From contig CM070725.1 in the NCBI GenBank assembly GCA_036346275.1, positions 32,736,104-32,800,103 on the forward strand: a DNA stretch of 64,000 bases, read 5' to 3'. The notes beneath the pieces are model-generated. The model saw only the letters and a list, made by a program, of their open reading frames with translations. It was not told the DNA's origin and ran no database searches. Positions within the stretch are counted from its first letter, which is position 1, and the number at the start of each line of letters is the position of its first letter. The DNA is from Otatea glauca. Its lineage: Eukaryota; Streptophyta; Magnoliopsida; Poales; Poaceae. This document shows positions 34,979 to 46,889 of this stretch, piece after piece. The translations under genes and the position numbers were made by a program.

Positions 34979-37370
34979 TTACAATCGTCTGCGCTGTGAT
35001 CGGCTAAGACTGGGTGGACACCACCTTGGTTTGGGTTTCATTGGCTTACATATTTTGCCAGCCAAATCTTTCTGATTAGTAGAATCTGACTCTGTCTGGA
35101 TCTTAACTTGGTTTGGCACCTGATTCGGCAGAGAAATTCTCTCGTGAACCAGTTTTCTATAGCTTTTGTTAGGATGATCCCGTATCGGCCCGGACAACCT
35201 TTCTTTGGCCGATCGGCTAAGCCAATCATCCTGGGGATAGTGTTCCATTGGGCACATGTATGGAGATGGCAATGCTACTCCTCTCCCCCAGCAAAATTGC
35301 CAAAAGGGGCACCTCCGATGAGCTCTTTCTACATTTTCAATTCGATATAAATTATCTGACCGACGCGAAGAATATTACAACCGATTGTTCATTCTTTCAT
35401 ACTTCTCCATCAACTGAGAAAACGTTGGCCCAGTCCTTCTCTCTGGTTTCCTTGGTGGTGATTTTTCTGCTTTATACCATCTGCCAACTTGCGGGTCCCC
35501 TTTGGGTTTAATGGTCTTTGAATTTTTGCCTTCATGATCGACTTCTATTTGTAATGAATCGATAGCGATTTTTAATGTTTGGTTACCACCAGAAGTTGAC
35601 TGAATATCAAATCGCGATCCCTTCTTAGTTCTTCGCTATGCATCAACTTTTTCCCTTGCTTGAACATTGCACCATATTTATGGGGAACGGATCGACGTCA
35701 ACTTGCATGGTTGGCTCATCAGCGAATTTTAGCCGACCATCCTCAATAGCTGATTGGATCTGCTGACGAAAAATATTACAATCGTTAGTATTATGAGAAA
35801 AAGAATGATGCCACTTGCAATACCTTCGCTTCTTGATCTAATCAGCCGATGGTATAATGTGTTCTTCGGGTAACTGTATTATTTTTTCTTGTAATAACAA
35901 ATCAAAAATACGATCACACCAGGAGATATCAAAAGCGTATTGAACTTCCGACTTATTCCCAGTCGGCTTAAGCCAGGAACAGACTAAAGATTTTTTTAGA
36001 CCCTTTAATACATTCGGCTATATTCACTTCTGCTTCATCATCTTCAAAAGATTCACTAGGGCAATAATCTACCATATTAACTTTAGCTTTATCCTTTTCT
36101 TTATTATTGCCATTTGCTTTAAATCTCTCCTTGAACCCCCTGTTATCCAAAAACCGACTTTCTTGAGCCGACACGCGATGAAGTAGGTGACTTAGATCAG
36201 TGAACTCCTGTCCTCTAAACTTTTCTCAGAGTGGTGGAATTAGCCCTTGGAAAGCCAAATCGACCAATTGATTGTCGGGCAATGTGACACTAAAACATCG
36301 ATTTCTGACTTCCCTAAATCTTTTAATGTAATCAGTTACCGATTCTCCAAATTTCTGGTGGATAGAGCTCAGATCGAAAATCCTGAGTTCCAAACTGCCA
36401 AAGAAAAGTATTCATGGAATCGGCTTTCCAAATCGTTCCATAAATGAACCGAATTTAGAGGCACACGAGTAAACCAAGTAAAAGCAGCTCTTGATAATGA
36501 CAATGGGAACAATTTGATTTTTAGCCCGTCGAACTGAGCTGTAGGCTGAGCCGACGGGTGATGAGTTTATTGGTCGTATCCATTGTTTCTCCTAGTTGGC
36601 GATTCTGGCAATGGGACAAAAGGTTCTGAATATGTTACTACCCTGTGCGGAACCGGATTACTAGGCAGGACAGGTTCATGACGTTGTGGGTATCTATCGG
36701 ATTCAATCAACTGCAGAACCGATTGTGGAAAAGCATAAAATGGAGCCGATGGTGGTAACTTGGCCGATGCATCTAGCTTAGCAGCATCGGTATAAGCCTG
36801 ATAATGGGTTACCCCACTGGCCGAGGATCTCGTGGTAGTATGATGGTGGGTTGAGTTGGCATCATGGTTGGAGGTGTGGTTATAGCCGATGGTTTAGGAT
36901 CGGCTAACATGCTCTGCGTACTTTGTGCTATTGAGAAAACAGGATAGCTTGGCAGAGCCTGCATCGGATCAAGCAGATTCCCGGATGAAGCCAACTCCTG
37001 AGTGATAGTTTTAACACTATTCGCAATCATCGGCTTAAGTGTTGTAACAAGAGCCGATGATTGGTTTATCAGAGCATGGTGTACAGATTGATTAATCATA
37101 GCCGATAGCTCGGCTTGAGTAGGCAGATATTGACTTACCGGGCCTTCTATAATGCCTGCATCACCAAGGGCTTTAACTGTCGGCAGCGCGGTTTTCTAAG
37201 TGACGCCACGTCGAGTCTTCTGATAACAATTTAGCATTATCTCTTCAAGAGCAGTTTTTCGATCTTCAATTTTCTTACGCTGCTCTGGCATTAAATCATC
37301 CAGTGTAGGGACGATTATAGCTTCAGTATTGAGATCAGATGGTGGAATCAACTTCCCTGATGAAGACATT
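34979..37370 (-). pseudogene. Tat element gag, decayed
   Basis: The likely start is the ATG at about 37370 (MSSSGKLIPPSDLN), soon after the 5' LTR and primer region. Stops cut the frame at 37196 and repeatedly after. The retrotransposon gag domain is recognisable at about 36180-36600 (ESVTDYIKRFREVRNRC, LVDLAFQGLIPPL, QEFTDLSHLLHRVSAQE). A basic KERFKANGNNKEKDKAK segment follows. The linker to protease at 34979-35272 is Pro/Arg-rich. No intact zinc knuckle was seen. Confidence 0.75.
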
Positions 37371-37402
37371 AGGTAGTCCCACTGGGCGTGCCAAGAGTGT
37401 GC
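37370..37402 (-). other. Primer-binding region of the Tat element
   Basis: On the minus strand the LTR ends ...GACGTCA and is followed within about ten bases by CTTGGCACGCCCAGTGGGAC, the position of the primer site. I do not assign the priming tRNA with confidence. Confidence 0.4.
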
Positions 37403-37470
37403 TGACGTCAAAAACTTTAAGTAGGGTTTCTGACAGTAGCACACCAGACGAATACCTGGTTCAAAGCGTG
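37403..37470 (-). repeat. 5' LTR of the Tat element, inner piece
   Basis: These 68 bp align with 21581-21650. They end in GCGTG (37466-37470), where the Sirevirus inserted. The other piece of this LTR lies at 48536-49110. Confidence 0.85.
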
Positions 37471-39103
37471 TGAAGGATCGAGATGGCGAACAGAGGGGGG
37501 TGAATGGTCGCAAATAAATTTTCCCCCAAAATACTCCAACAAAAACCTCGACAAGATCGCTCAAAGGAAATCGTGAAAAAACCAAAAACTAGACAATTAT
37601 GTGTACCCCTAGCTTGCATGGATAAGTACCATAAAATATGTTGGGATTTTTGAGTCACAATCCTGGTTGTCTAGTGTCCAATATAAAGAGGAATCAATCC
37701 AACTCTTGCTTTTAGAAAGGACATCAATTCAAATCACAAAAATCACTTTCAGAAAAGCAAAAGCAGAATTTCCAAAAATTGTCCTCCAATTGAACAGGAG
37801 GTTGGGGGGTTTATGCAGCTCAAAAAATTATGATAATTTTTATAATGATAAGAATCGTAATAAATAACTCCACCAAATTTCTTCTCAAAAAGCCTTACAA
37901 AAAAATCAGGAAAAATCGAAGACCACAGTCAGTCAAGAACTTCGAACAGAAAGTTTGGGGCTCGGTTTTCACCTCATGGCGCCCAAACCGTGGAACAAGT
38001 GAACTCCAAAATTTTTCTGCAGGTGGATATCCGAGTCCCGCACCTCCTCCAGCAAGAATTACTTAAAAAGGATTTTCTAGATTTTTATTAAAATCAAATA
38101 CTAAATGCTGCGCAAACAACAAGTTTTGAGCAAAGTTGGAACTTAAAAGAAAAGATGTTCTCTACACAATCCAAGAGTGCAAAAGAGATGTAAAACCATA
38201 TGAACTCACTCAAAACATCCAAGATCAACAGCATTTATAAGGAGGGGAGGCAAATCCAAATTGCGTGAAAGTAAATTGCGAGAATGTAATTGCGGGAAAG
38301 TAAATGCTGAATTTAAATTGCGTAAAGTAAAGACATAATGTAAATCATAAAATAAATTCAGAGATGGATGGATAAAACTTTCATTTCTGGAAGGAGAGGT
38401 TACAAAGCCTCACTTTCATGTGGGCAAAGCTCAAAGGAGCATTCAAAAACCTCAAAACCTTCAAGGGGAGGAGGCTACCCCTCCACCCCTATTTATACTA
38501 CTCTTGGGCCACCTACCACCCTTGGATGAGTCCCTCAACCCTAGAGCACTCATCTAAGGGCTAGGATTAAGCCACACACACAGCCATGCAAGGGCTAACC
38601 CAAAACCCACACACATACCGGGTTTTTTTGCACGGTTTTCAAAGCATACTACCTAGATTCGCTAACCTATCAACTAGACCTCAATCCGACGGCCCTCATT
38701 GAACCACGCGGCATCTAGCTAGCATCATCTCCTTCCCTTGTCTTCTTGACTTGCCCGGACTCCGTCTCCGATCATCTTCCGGCGATCTCTCAACCGTCTG
38801 GACCTTCGACGCTCCTCGCCTAGTCCCGGTCATCCTCCGCCTCACCATGACCTAGCACCGTCGCCCTGCAACCATCAAAGACAAGGAAACACATCACATA
38901 GCAATGCCCACAATGATATACAATAAACCATCCAACTCATCACTATCGCGCCCATACGGCCGGTACTGCCACTCCTGGCAGAGACAACTCAAATTGCTTT
39001 ATTTTGAAAATCAATCCAAATCAAACTCAAACTTGAGCACACCTTGCTCAAATAAAGTCAAATACTCATCACAAACATGGATGGACCTCCACATGGTCCT
39101 TCA
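37471..39103 (-). repeat. 3' LTR of the Sirevirus
   Basis: It begins TGAAGGATCGAGATGG and ends CACATGGTCCTTCA. It aligns base for base with 46890-48530 apart from scattered changes, for example AAGGAGGGGAGGC versus AGGAGGGGTGGC. It contains a TATTTATACTAC promoter-like block (minus GTAGTATAAATA) near 38500 and AATAAA-like sequences on the minus strand. Confidence 0.93.
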
Positions 39104-40980
39104 ATCTCCCCCTTGATGAGTATATTGACAAACCATATAAAAGACATAAATTTGAGTTTGAATGAGAGAAGAAGAAAGCAATTTGATTGCAAAGCCAAAC
39201 TTGGTCTAGAGAAAAAGATATAAAATCATGACCAAGTTGGCAGAAAGAATTTAGAGCAAGACCATGAAAAGAGCAAGTTTTCCACAAAATCTCTAAAAAC
39301 CAATCATAAGTGCCAAATGTGATTATGATCTATAAGAAATAGCAAAGATTTACAAAGATCATAAGAACCAACAATCTTTCACATTTTTATCTCTCTTTTT
39401 TTTAATGATGCCTTTCTACATTTTCTCCCCCTTTTGGCAATATAGGCATCAAAATGAAATTTTCTCCCTCTTTTTATGTATGCATGAAATGCAACCTAAG
39501 GGAGCTTTGAAGATTATCCAATTGATCACAATGACAAGATATGACACCAAGCTAGTCAATTTTAGATTAGACTAGTCTAAGACATGTCCAAGTGCAAATA
39601 CGAGCTTAGTTTTGAATATTTCATTTTTTAGCAAGATTTGACAAGTGCAGCACTTAGCTTTAGTTTCAAAAATAGAAGAATAGCCACTCTAAGGATCAAA
39701 AAGAAAACCTAGAGTTCAACCTACTCAACACTTTGGGGAATCTAGAAGAGCATACAAGGTCCTTCGGGCTCATTTATCACTTAATGCAAATTTTGATTTA
39801 TCATCATACAAGACATAGAGGGGTGTAAATGTTTGACATTATTTGCATTTTTTACCCACATATGTCTTTGTTTTTAATTTATTTGCATTTTCTTTTGACA
39901 ACCAATTGACTCAAGCTGTATGTGACCATCTCAAGATGAACTCTTAAGAGGATGGTCTAGGTCAAACATGATGTATTCCAAGTTCGTCCCAAGTGCAATG
40001 GGAAGCGGTCTTGTGAATGCAAGGTGTTGAGTCGTATGTGCACAAGAAGAGTCAATTTTGTTTAATTTTCATTTTTAGCACAATGATTCATGAGCAATTG
40101 AAGGACTCTAGCATGGATCAAACTAGTTTCACCCAAGTTGTTATAGGGACTCTAGAGAACTCCAAAATTTCTCAAATTATGGCACAAACCTCTAGAGAAG
40201 GAACCTAGCAAGTAAAAGCAATATTTTCATCAAGTTTTTCATTTAAGGCTTATTTCGTTTTTAAGCTTAGCAAGTTAAATGAACTTTGACATACCTAAGC
40301 TAATGATTTTCTTCAAATGATGTAGCATGGTGTATAGCATGAAGAAGAAATCAATTGCATAATAGACAAAGCTCATAAAACAGAAAATGCAGTGTAAATG
40401 CAATGCATGAACATATTCCCAAACTCCCCCTCAACAAATGAATCAATTTTAAGCTCAAATCTGGTTAAAGTTGAGTTATTATCAAGATTAGGCATAAAGA
40501 AAACCGAATGAACTCAATAACAACGGAAAAAGCAGAATGAGGAAAAGAAGTCGAGAAGCGCAAAGCTGGATGGCTATAGAGCATAGAAAGATATAAGAGA
40601 CTCACTACGGCTTAGACTCGCTCTTATCTTCCCGATGAATCGACATAGGGAAGTGACTCTAGATCCCAACTAAGGAGTGCACATGCACCTGTCTACCTGG
40701 AGGCCCAAAACACGCTAGACTTATAAGGCGTGAGGGAACTCAACCTAGAGACAAGAGAGAGCGACTAATCACGCATGATAGCAACCTAAAGCACAAGATA
40801 AGAGGTCCATGCAAGGCATGCCAGAAGTCTAAGTGAGTGAACTCAACTCAAGAAAACAAGCCCAAAGTCACCCGGAAGAAACACAAAGAAAACAAAAGTG
40901 AAAGAAAACATATAATACATAATATACAAACCAGCTCCCCTCACGAAAGGCCGTAAGGGCTCACGACTCAAGCTCACTCC
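39104..40980 (-). other. Sirevirus 3' noncoding region with repeated polypurine tracts
   Basis: On the minus strand CAAGGGGGAGAT abuts the 3' LTR (39104-39114). Further G-rich purine tracts occur at 39424-39437 (CCAAAAGGGGGAGA) and 40423-40433 (GAGGGGGAGT). Multiple polypurine tracts upstream of the 3' LTR are a described hallmark of Sireviruses. No env-like reading frame of useful length is present in these 1.9 kb. Confidence 0.75.
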
Positions 40981-40989
40981 TCAAGGCAA

Positions 40990-41489
40990 CAAATCTGGAG
41001 CTATCAAAGGCTTGGTGAAGATATCGGTTAGCGGAGGTCACTCTCTACAAAGCCAAGCGCGATATCTCCTTTCTCCACATGGTCTCTAAGGAAGTGATAT
41101 CTAATATCAATGTGCTTGGTCCGGAATGTTGCCTTTGGGTTTTAGCAATGCAAATAGCGAAGTGTTGTCACGAGAAAAGTGGCACACTCTCTATCTCTAA
41201 CCCATAGTCCCGTAAGGTCGATCTCATCCAGTACCTAGCTACGATGAATCGGCTGCGACAACATACTCGGCCTCGCGGTGGGTCATGCAACCCTGCATCG
41301 CTTCCTAGATGACCAAGAAACAAGAAAAGTGCCAATGAATTGGCAAGTGCCAGAAGTGCTCTTCCTATCTATCCTACAGCCAGCAAAGTCGGCATCGGAA
41401 AAGGCTCTAAGAGATAGACAAGAAGAATAAGAGTACCAAATACCATAATCAGTGGTAGCACGAAGGTACTTGAAGATGTGCTTGACCGC
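40990..41489 (-). pseudogene. Sirevirus RNase H, decayed
   Basis: Downstream of the RT frame the minus strand still encodes recognisable copia RNase H blocks in broken frames. These include an AFSDADFAGCRIDRKSTSG-like segment and a KHIDIRYHFLRDHVEKGDI-like segment close to the end. Several stops and frameshifts separate them. Confidence 0.65.
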
Positions 41490-42458
41490 CTAGCGGTGAG
41501 AGGCGCGAGGAGAAGCTTGAAATCGAGCGCACAGACACACAGCGAAATGTATGTCCAGCCTCGAAGCAGTGAGGTACAAGAGGGAGCCGATCATGCTCCG
41601 AAACTCCTTTTGATCAGCAGGCTCACTATCCTCATCGGGCTCGAGGACAGCAGTGGTGGCCATAGGAGTCATCATCGGCTTCCCATCAGACATATCAAAG
41701 CGCCTCAAAAGGTCACGGGTATACTTGCTTTGATGCAAGAAAGTACCCTCCCGAGTCTGCTTGATTTGGAAGTCAAGAAAGTAGCTCAACTCGCCCATCA
41801 TACTCATCTCAAACTCTGTGCTCATCACCTCAGAAAACTGAGACACAAGCGAATGAGACGAACCACCAAAAATGATATCGTCCACATAAATCTGGACGAG
41901 AAGAAAATGCAACTCATGGTGTCTGATGAACAGAGTCTTGTCTACTACGCCCATTTTGAAGTCATGGCTGAGAAGATAAGACTTGAGCCTCTCATACCAT
42001 GCTCTGGGGGCCTGCTTGAGTCCATACAGAGCTTTGGAAAGCTTGTATACATGACTCGGAAACTTGGGATTCTCAAATCCTAGAGGTTGTTTGACATAAA
42101 CCTCTTCCTCAATATAGCCATTGAGGAATGCACTCTTGACATACATTTGATAGAGCTTGGAGCCCCGGGATGCAGAGAATGCAAGCAGGATCTTAATAGC
42201 CTCTAGTCTAGCTACAGGGGCAAAGGTCTCCTCAAAGTCAAGACCCTCAACCTGAGAAAAACCCTGTGCAACTAGCCTAGCCTTGTTACGAATGACAACC
42301 CCATCCTCACTCTGCTTGTTTTTGAACACCCACTTGGTCCCAATGACATTATGACCGGATGGACGTTCTACAAATTGCCGGACTTTGTTCCTCTCGAAGT
42401 TTTCAAGTTCCTCATGCATAGCATTAGTCCAAGACTCGTCGGATAATGCATGAGTCAC
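41490..42458 (-). pseudogene. Sirevirus reverse transcriptase
   Basis: The 322-codon open frame carries copia RT blocks: WVFKNKQSEDGVVIRNKARL, GLDFEETFAPVARLEAI, LSKALYGLKQAPRAWYERL and YVDDIIFGG at residues 191-199. The motif A segment reads QMYVKSAFLNG at about residue 106, where family members have QMDVKSAFL. The first catalytic aspartate is therefore replaced by tyrosine and the polymerase should be dead. The frame ends in a stop just before RNase H. Confidence 0.9.
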
Positions 42459-42639
42459 ATCCTTCGCTCAAGCGAGGCAACAAAGGCAGAGTGAAGGCGG
42501 CGGATAAACTGATTTTGAGCGAGTGACTCGCTCAAATAGATCGCCGATGATCGATCGGTGGATGAGAACGCTGAATATGACGGAGAGGTCGAAGCGAAGT
42601 GGCCTCTACCTCATGCCATGAAGAGGTAGAAGCGAGCCA

Positions 42640-43557
42640 CTAGTGAATGAGAGTCGAAGGCAAGGGCTGGCCTTCCTGAGGTGCAGAAATGGAAACAGGA
42701 GGCACCTCAGGTGTAGAGGGGACTGGATCAGGTGGAACACCATCATCTCCATCATCCTCATCCTCTACAAAGATGGTCTCGGAGGAAGAAGAAGAGCCTG
42801 AAATATCGGGTCTAGCTCCTGGGCTAGCCTCATCAAAGGTCACTTCACAGGTCTCTATGATCCTATGCGCATCGCAACTCCAGACCCTATAGCTACGAGA
42901 AGAAGTCGAATAACCCAGAAAGATATCATCAGAAGAACGAGACTCAAACTTATCCAGGTTACCAGACTTCAAAATAAAACACTTGCAACCAAACACACAA
43001 AAATGAGAAACACTGGGCTTTCGCCCATACCTCAACTCGTAAGAAGTGCGGTGCAAATGTGCTCTCAAAAATACACGATTAGAAACATGGCAAGCAGTAG
43101 CTATAGCCTCAGCCCAAAACTTCCTAGGAGTACTGTACTCGTCTAGCATCGTCCTGGCCATTTCTACCAAGGTCCTGTTCTTCCTTTCCACTATGCCATT
43201 TTGCTGAGGGACGTAGGGAGAAGAGAATTGATGCTCTAAACCAGACTCCACACAGAAACTCTCAAAATAGGAGTTCTTGAACTCCGTGCCATTGTCACTG
43301 CGTATAGCTCGTAGGGCACCAGGGAGCTCAAAAGACAACCTATGAACCAAACCCCTAAAATGGGTAAAAGTCTCATCCTTCGAGGACATGAAGAACACCC
43401 AAGAATACCTCGAAAAATCATCAACAATGACAAGAACATACCACTTCCCACCCACTGACTGCACTCTAGCTGGACCAACAGTGTCCATATGTAAGCGATC
43501 TGGTGCATCATCATCACAACAATGGTCGGGGATGAGAAGCAGCAACCATCTTGCCAT
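42640..43557 (-). pseudogene. Sirevirus integrase
   Basis: The 305-codon frame holds the complete DDE set: D25 in HMDTVGP, D88 in RSDNGTEF and E124 in NGIVERKNRTL, with D-35-E spacing. KFWAEAIATACHVSNRV, the GRKPSVSHFCVFGCKCF block and FLGYSTSSRSYRVW follow, as in copia integrases. The C-terminal part is Ser/Asp/Pro-rich. Stops separate it from RT (42459-42639). Confidence 0.9.
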
Positions 43558-43569
43558 GTCGGCACGGAG

Positions 43570-43850
43570 AGCAAACTAAGTCTTTGACCATTTTGAGTTT
43601 GGGCAAACCACGAATGAGATCGTGGCTGCTAACTCGAGTCAAATGATCAAATCCAATGTGACCAAGTCTCCTATGCGGAAGGAGAGATCACGGGACTCAA
43701 GCAATCAAACACCAAGAGAGTCTCCGGAAGAAGCAGAAAAATCAAGACGGAAGACTCTCCCAAATCTAGAAATCCATAAACTAACCCTCCTGATGAATCG
43801 AGGGTTCTACAGGCATTACTCTTAAAACTCACCTCGAAAGAGTTATCAAT
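43570..43850 (-). pseudogene. Sirevirus gag-pre-integrase (HHCC) region
   Basis: The minus strand encodes, in shifting frames, an HWI.SFDSSS..RSHSWFAQTQNGQ-like series and its frame-shifted equivalent. It ends in a C..C pair just before the integrase frame, the usual zinc-binding region between protease and integrase in copia elements. Several frameshifts are present. Confidence 0.55.
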
Positions 43851-43853
43851 AAG

Positions 43854-44171
43854 CTAAGAAACAGAAAGCAAATTGTATTGCCGCTTACTTACTAAGGCAA
43901 CATTTTTAAGAATGAAATTGTCATTAATGCAAATGGTACCTTTAGCGATGACTCTTCCTGAAGAAGCATCCCCGAAAGTGATCAACTCATCACCGGGGGC
44001 TCGGACTAGGGAAGAGAACCATCGAGAATCTTCGGTCATATGACGAGAACAACCGAGTCGACAATCCAAACATCTCCCTTCTCCATCCAAGCGAACCTGA
44101 TCAAGACACAGAGAGAAAGATGACTCGATCTTGGGATAGAGTGAAGACTTAGGAACCCAATCTTGAACCAT
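43854..44171 (-). pseudogene. Sirevirus aspartic protease, frameshifted at the active site
   Basis: The frame reads GCSRHMTEDSRWFSSL and DASSGRVIAKGTICI, then NVALVSKRQYNLLSVS, the standard copia protease sequence after the active site. The residues before GCSRHM are in another frame: a single-base frameshift at about 44060 falls within the codons for the D-S-G active-site triplet. The enzyme cannot be made from this copy. Confidence 0.75.
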
Positions 44172-44179
44172 ACGATACC

Positions 44180-44716
44180 TCAGTACCGATCCACGAAAAA
44201 AGCGGACTCGAGTGTCTCTCGACGTTTAACCCTAACAAGATCAAGAGCAACTCTAGTATATGATCTAGGAGCTGGCGGGTTGGCTGCCGTGGTGCAAAAG
44301 CCGAACCACCCGGTGAAGCGCCTAAAACTCCTACCAGAAAACACCTCACGCCGCTGATATCTATCTCGATGAGAAAAACGAGGAATATCAAGAGGACGGC
44401 GAAAAGACTGACTACGAACAGCTCCAGGACTAAAACTCAAAGAACTAGCATGAAAACCGAGTCCTGGACGCTGCCCAAAAATAGGCGACTCTCTAACCTG
44501 TCTAGAAGCAGTGTGTGTCTTAGGAGCACTCAAAGTCTGAGGATGACCCTGAATACCCCTAAGAGCAGCAACACGCTCACGCCGAGTGATCTTGGCGCGT
44601 TTGAAGCAGAAATCTACTAGGTGACCATCCTTCTTACAGAAGGTGCATGTGTACTTCGCCTTGCTAGAGACAGAAATAACAGGAGTAACACCCTTACGGT
44701 GAAGTCCTATGGACAA
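44180..44716 (-). pseudogene. Sirevirus gag C-terminal part with second zinc knuckle
   Basis: Near the start of the 178-codon frame is CTFCKKDGHLVDFC, a perfect C-x2-C-x4-H-x4-C knuckle, followed by a basic stretch (KRAKITRRERVAALRG). The rest is Arg/Ser-rich and ends by the protease region. It is separated from the coiled-coil part by a frameshift near 44700. Confidence 0.75.
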
Positions 44717-45368
44717 CCCAGTGAGACCTAAATACGGTGGTGCTCACTCTGGGAGCTACCACAATCTCACCACTCTTGGAGCCGCGTACAATGGTGGGAG
44801 GATGCGCCCGAGCGTGCTCGAAGGGATCAAATCCTAGACCTTGATTGAATCTACTAATTTTGGATTGCTCTAGAATAAGATTGAGCTTCTTCTTGCCTCC
44901 TACAAACTTCTCGAGAGTGCTCATAAGATACTGGCAATCTCGAAAGAAAGAAGCACAAGAAGAACAGGGGGAATGAGAGGAAGAAGAAGAACCAGAAAGA
45001 GAAGATCTCTCAGCACGTGCTTTTTGTTCCCTTAGCACGGCTGCCTCAATCTCGAGGGTCTCACAAGAAACGCAAGGATCATCTCTAATCCTAAGGGTTT
45101 GGTCATTTAACTTCTTCCTAAGCTCGACATGGGTTTGATCCACATCATCCTTAACCCCAACGCACAGCAGGCAACCAGTTTTTGACTTATCTAGTAAGTT
45201 CTTAGCAAGTTGATCACACTTGACATTCAAAGAATCATTGTCAAGTTTTAGTTGCCTACAGCCCTCACATGAGCTGACTGGGTCCTTAGAAGCATGCAAT
45301 TCAAGTTCATCATTTCTAGCAGAAAGCTTTCTAAGGTGTTCGCTCATAGCATCAATTTCGCCAAGCAA
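44694..45368 (-). pseudogene. Sirevirus gag coiled-coil extension with repeated CxxC pairs
   Basis: The 224-codon frame is rich in Leu/Lys/Glu/Asp heptad-like sequence (for example LKLDNDSLNVKCDQLAKNLL). It carries four cysteine pairs: SCEGC, CLLC, CVSC and CSSC, spaced about 30-50 residues apart. Long coiled-coil gag extensions are known in Sireviruses. The cysteine pairs may bind metal or be structural; that is inference. Confidence 0.7.
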
Positions 45369-45421
45369 TTTAGGGCAATTAGCACAAGAGGGAGTAGAGT
45401 GAGCATGAAGAAAACTAGCAT

Positions 45422-46834
45422 CTACAGAAGGATATCAATAGATTCATTGCTAGCATTCTTCAACTTAAGACTATCTAATTCAGTCAACACACTATCATGC
45501 ATAGTCCTTAAGTTCTCCAACTCCACAAGAATAGCATCACACAAAGAGCAATCATCAGTGACTCGGGAGGGAGAAGATCTAAGAGAAGCTAACTCCCGAG
45601 TCAAGGTACCTACTTCCTTCTCAAGCTCCGTACACCTAGCTCTAGCTCTAGCATGAAATTTTCCTAGTTTACAAAAGGCTTCATTGAGTTGGTCATAGGA
45701 GGGTACATCATTCGAGTCGCTGTAGAGCTCGAAGTCGCTGATGCCGTTGGCGTCGGCCATGAAGCACATGCCAGAGAAGTCGTCGTCGCCCTTCTTCTCT
45801 TGCGGTTCATCCTCGCCCTCGTCGCTCCATGTCTCCGTGTCGGAGAGGTTGATGTCGTCAAGCGCGGCGAGGACGCGGTGGAAGAGCTTCTTGTTCTTGG
45901 AGAAGTTACGGTTCTTGTCGATGTAGTCGTTCTTTGCTGAACCGCCGACATCGTTCTTAGCCTTCTCCAGTTTGGGGCAATTAGCCCGAATGTGGTTGGG
46001 GCCACCACACTCGAAGCATGTGATCATACCACCTCTCTTTCTCTCTCTCACCCTCTTGTATGCATGAGAAAACTTGCGAGCGAGAAGAGCAAGCTCTTTT
46101 TCTGGAAATTTTTCCAGTTGGTCATCGCTTAGCTCACAAAGGGCGAAAAGAGAGAAACCAATAGAAGGATCAGAAGAAGAAGATCCAATGGGATCGGTGA
46201 CCAAGGCCATCGACTGAGATTTCATCTTCCGTGAGACGACATCGATCTCATAAGTCTTGAGGCGGGAATAAAGCCCGTCAAGAGTCAGAGTCGACAAGTC
46301 GGTGGTGTCCTTCATAGTGGTCACCTTCATCTCCCAAACACGCAAATCGAGTGCGGTCAAGAAATGTCGAGCATTATCCGAGTCAGGGTATATGCAACCA
46401 ATTGCTCGAAGATCGCTCAAGATCTTGGTAAAACGATCGAAGCACTCATCAAGACTCTCACCAACGTGTTGTTCAAACTTGTTGAACTCACGCTTGAATT
46501 GGTCCTGTCGAACCGTCTTGATTTGGGTAGTGCCCTCATGGTAAGCATTGAGGGTCACCCAAATCTCGTGAGTGGAACGGAGGTGAGAAATCCTATCATA
46601 CTCACTGCGGCTAAGACCCTGTATGAGAATGTTCCTTGCCTTAGCGTTTGCCTCAACGTCAGCCATATTGCCGACCGTACCGTTTTCATCAGCAGGAACC
46701 TTATACGGGAGTTTCACCTTCTGCCATATCAGGAAGCCCTGGGCAGTGATGTATGACTCCATTCGAGATTTCCAAAAAGGAAAATCAACTCCAGGAAAAA
46801 TAGGAGGCTTGGTGGAATACTTGTCCATCGTCAT
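45422..46834 (-). CDS. Sirevirus gag (nucleocapsid), N-terminal 470 residues
   Basis: The frame opens MTMDKYSTKPPIFPGVDFPF with W-K-S-R-M following, the start of a copia gag. It continues through a DQFKREFNKFEQHVGESLDE block (retrotransposon gag domain) and reaches a C-x2-C-x4-H-x4-C zinc knuckle, CFECGGPNHIRANC, at about residues 272-285. After that are acidic (DEGEDEPQEKKGDDD) and coiled-coil parts. It begins about 55 bases downstream of the 5' LTR and primer site. The frame is intact to a stop at 45422, where a frameshift separates it from the coiled-coil extension. This is the longest undamaged retroelement frame in the window. Confidence 0.88.
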   Translation of the reverse strand: MTMDKYSTKPPIFPGVDFPFWKSRMESYITAQGFLIWQKVKLPYKVPADENGTVGNMADVEANAKARNILIQGLSRSEYDRISHLRSTHEIWVTLNAYHEGTTQIKTVRQDQFKREFNKFEQHVGESLDECFDRFTKILSDLRAIGCIYPDSDNARHFLTALDLRVWEMKVTTMKDTTDLSTLTLDGLYSRLKTYEIDVVSRKMKSQSMALVTDPIGSSSSDPSIGFSLFALCELSDDQLEKFPEKELALLARKFSHAYKRVRERKRGGMITCFECGGPNHIRANCPKLEKAKNDVGGSAKNDYIDKNRNFSKNKKLFHRVLAALDDINLSDTETWSDEGEDEPQEKKGDDDFSGMCFMADANGISDFELYSDSNDVPSYDQLNEAFCKLGKFHARARARCTELEKEVGTLTRELASLRSSPSRVTDDCSLCDAILVELENLRTMHDSVLTELDSLKLKNASNESIDILL

Positions 46835-46875
46835 GGCTCTTAAGACCGGTCAAGATCTATGGAAGAGCAAAATCG

Positions 46876-46888
46876 GCTCTAATACCAA
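46876..46888 (-). other. Sirevirus primer-binding site (tRNA-iMet)
   Basis: On the minus strand TGGTATTAGAGCC lies two bases from the LTR end, matching the usual iMet primer site TGGTATCAGAGCC at 12 of 13 positions. Confidence 0.85.
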
Positions 46889-46889
46889 T

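Noticed and set aside
41478..42083. 201-codon plus-strand open frame
   Set aside because: It is the antisense shadow of the Sirevirus reverse transcriptase.
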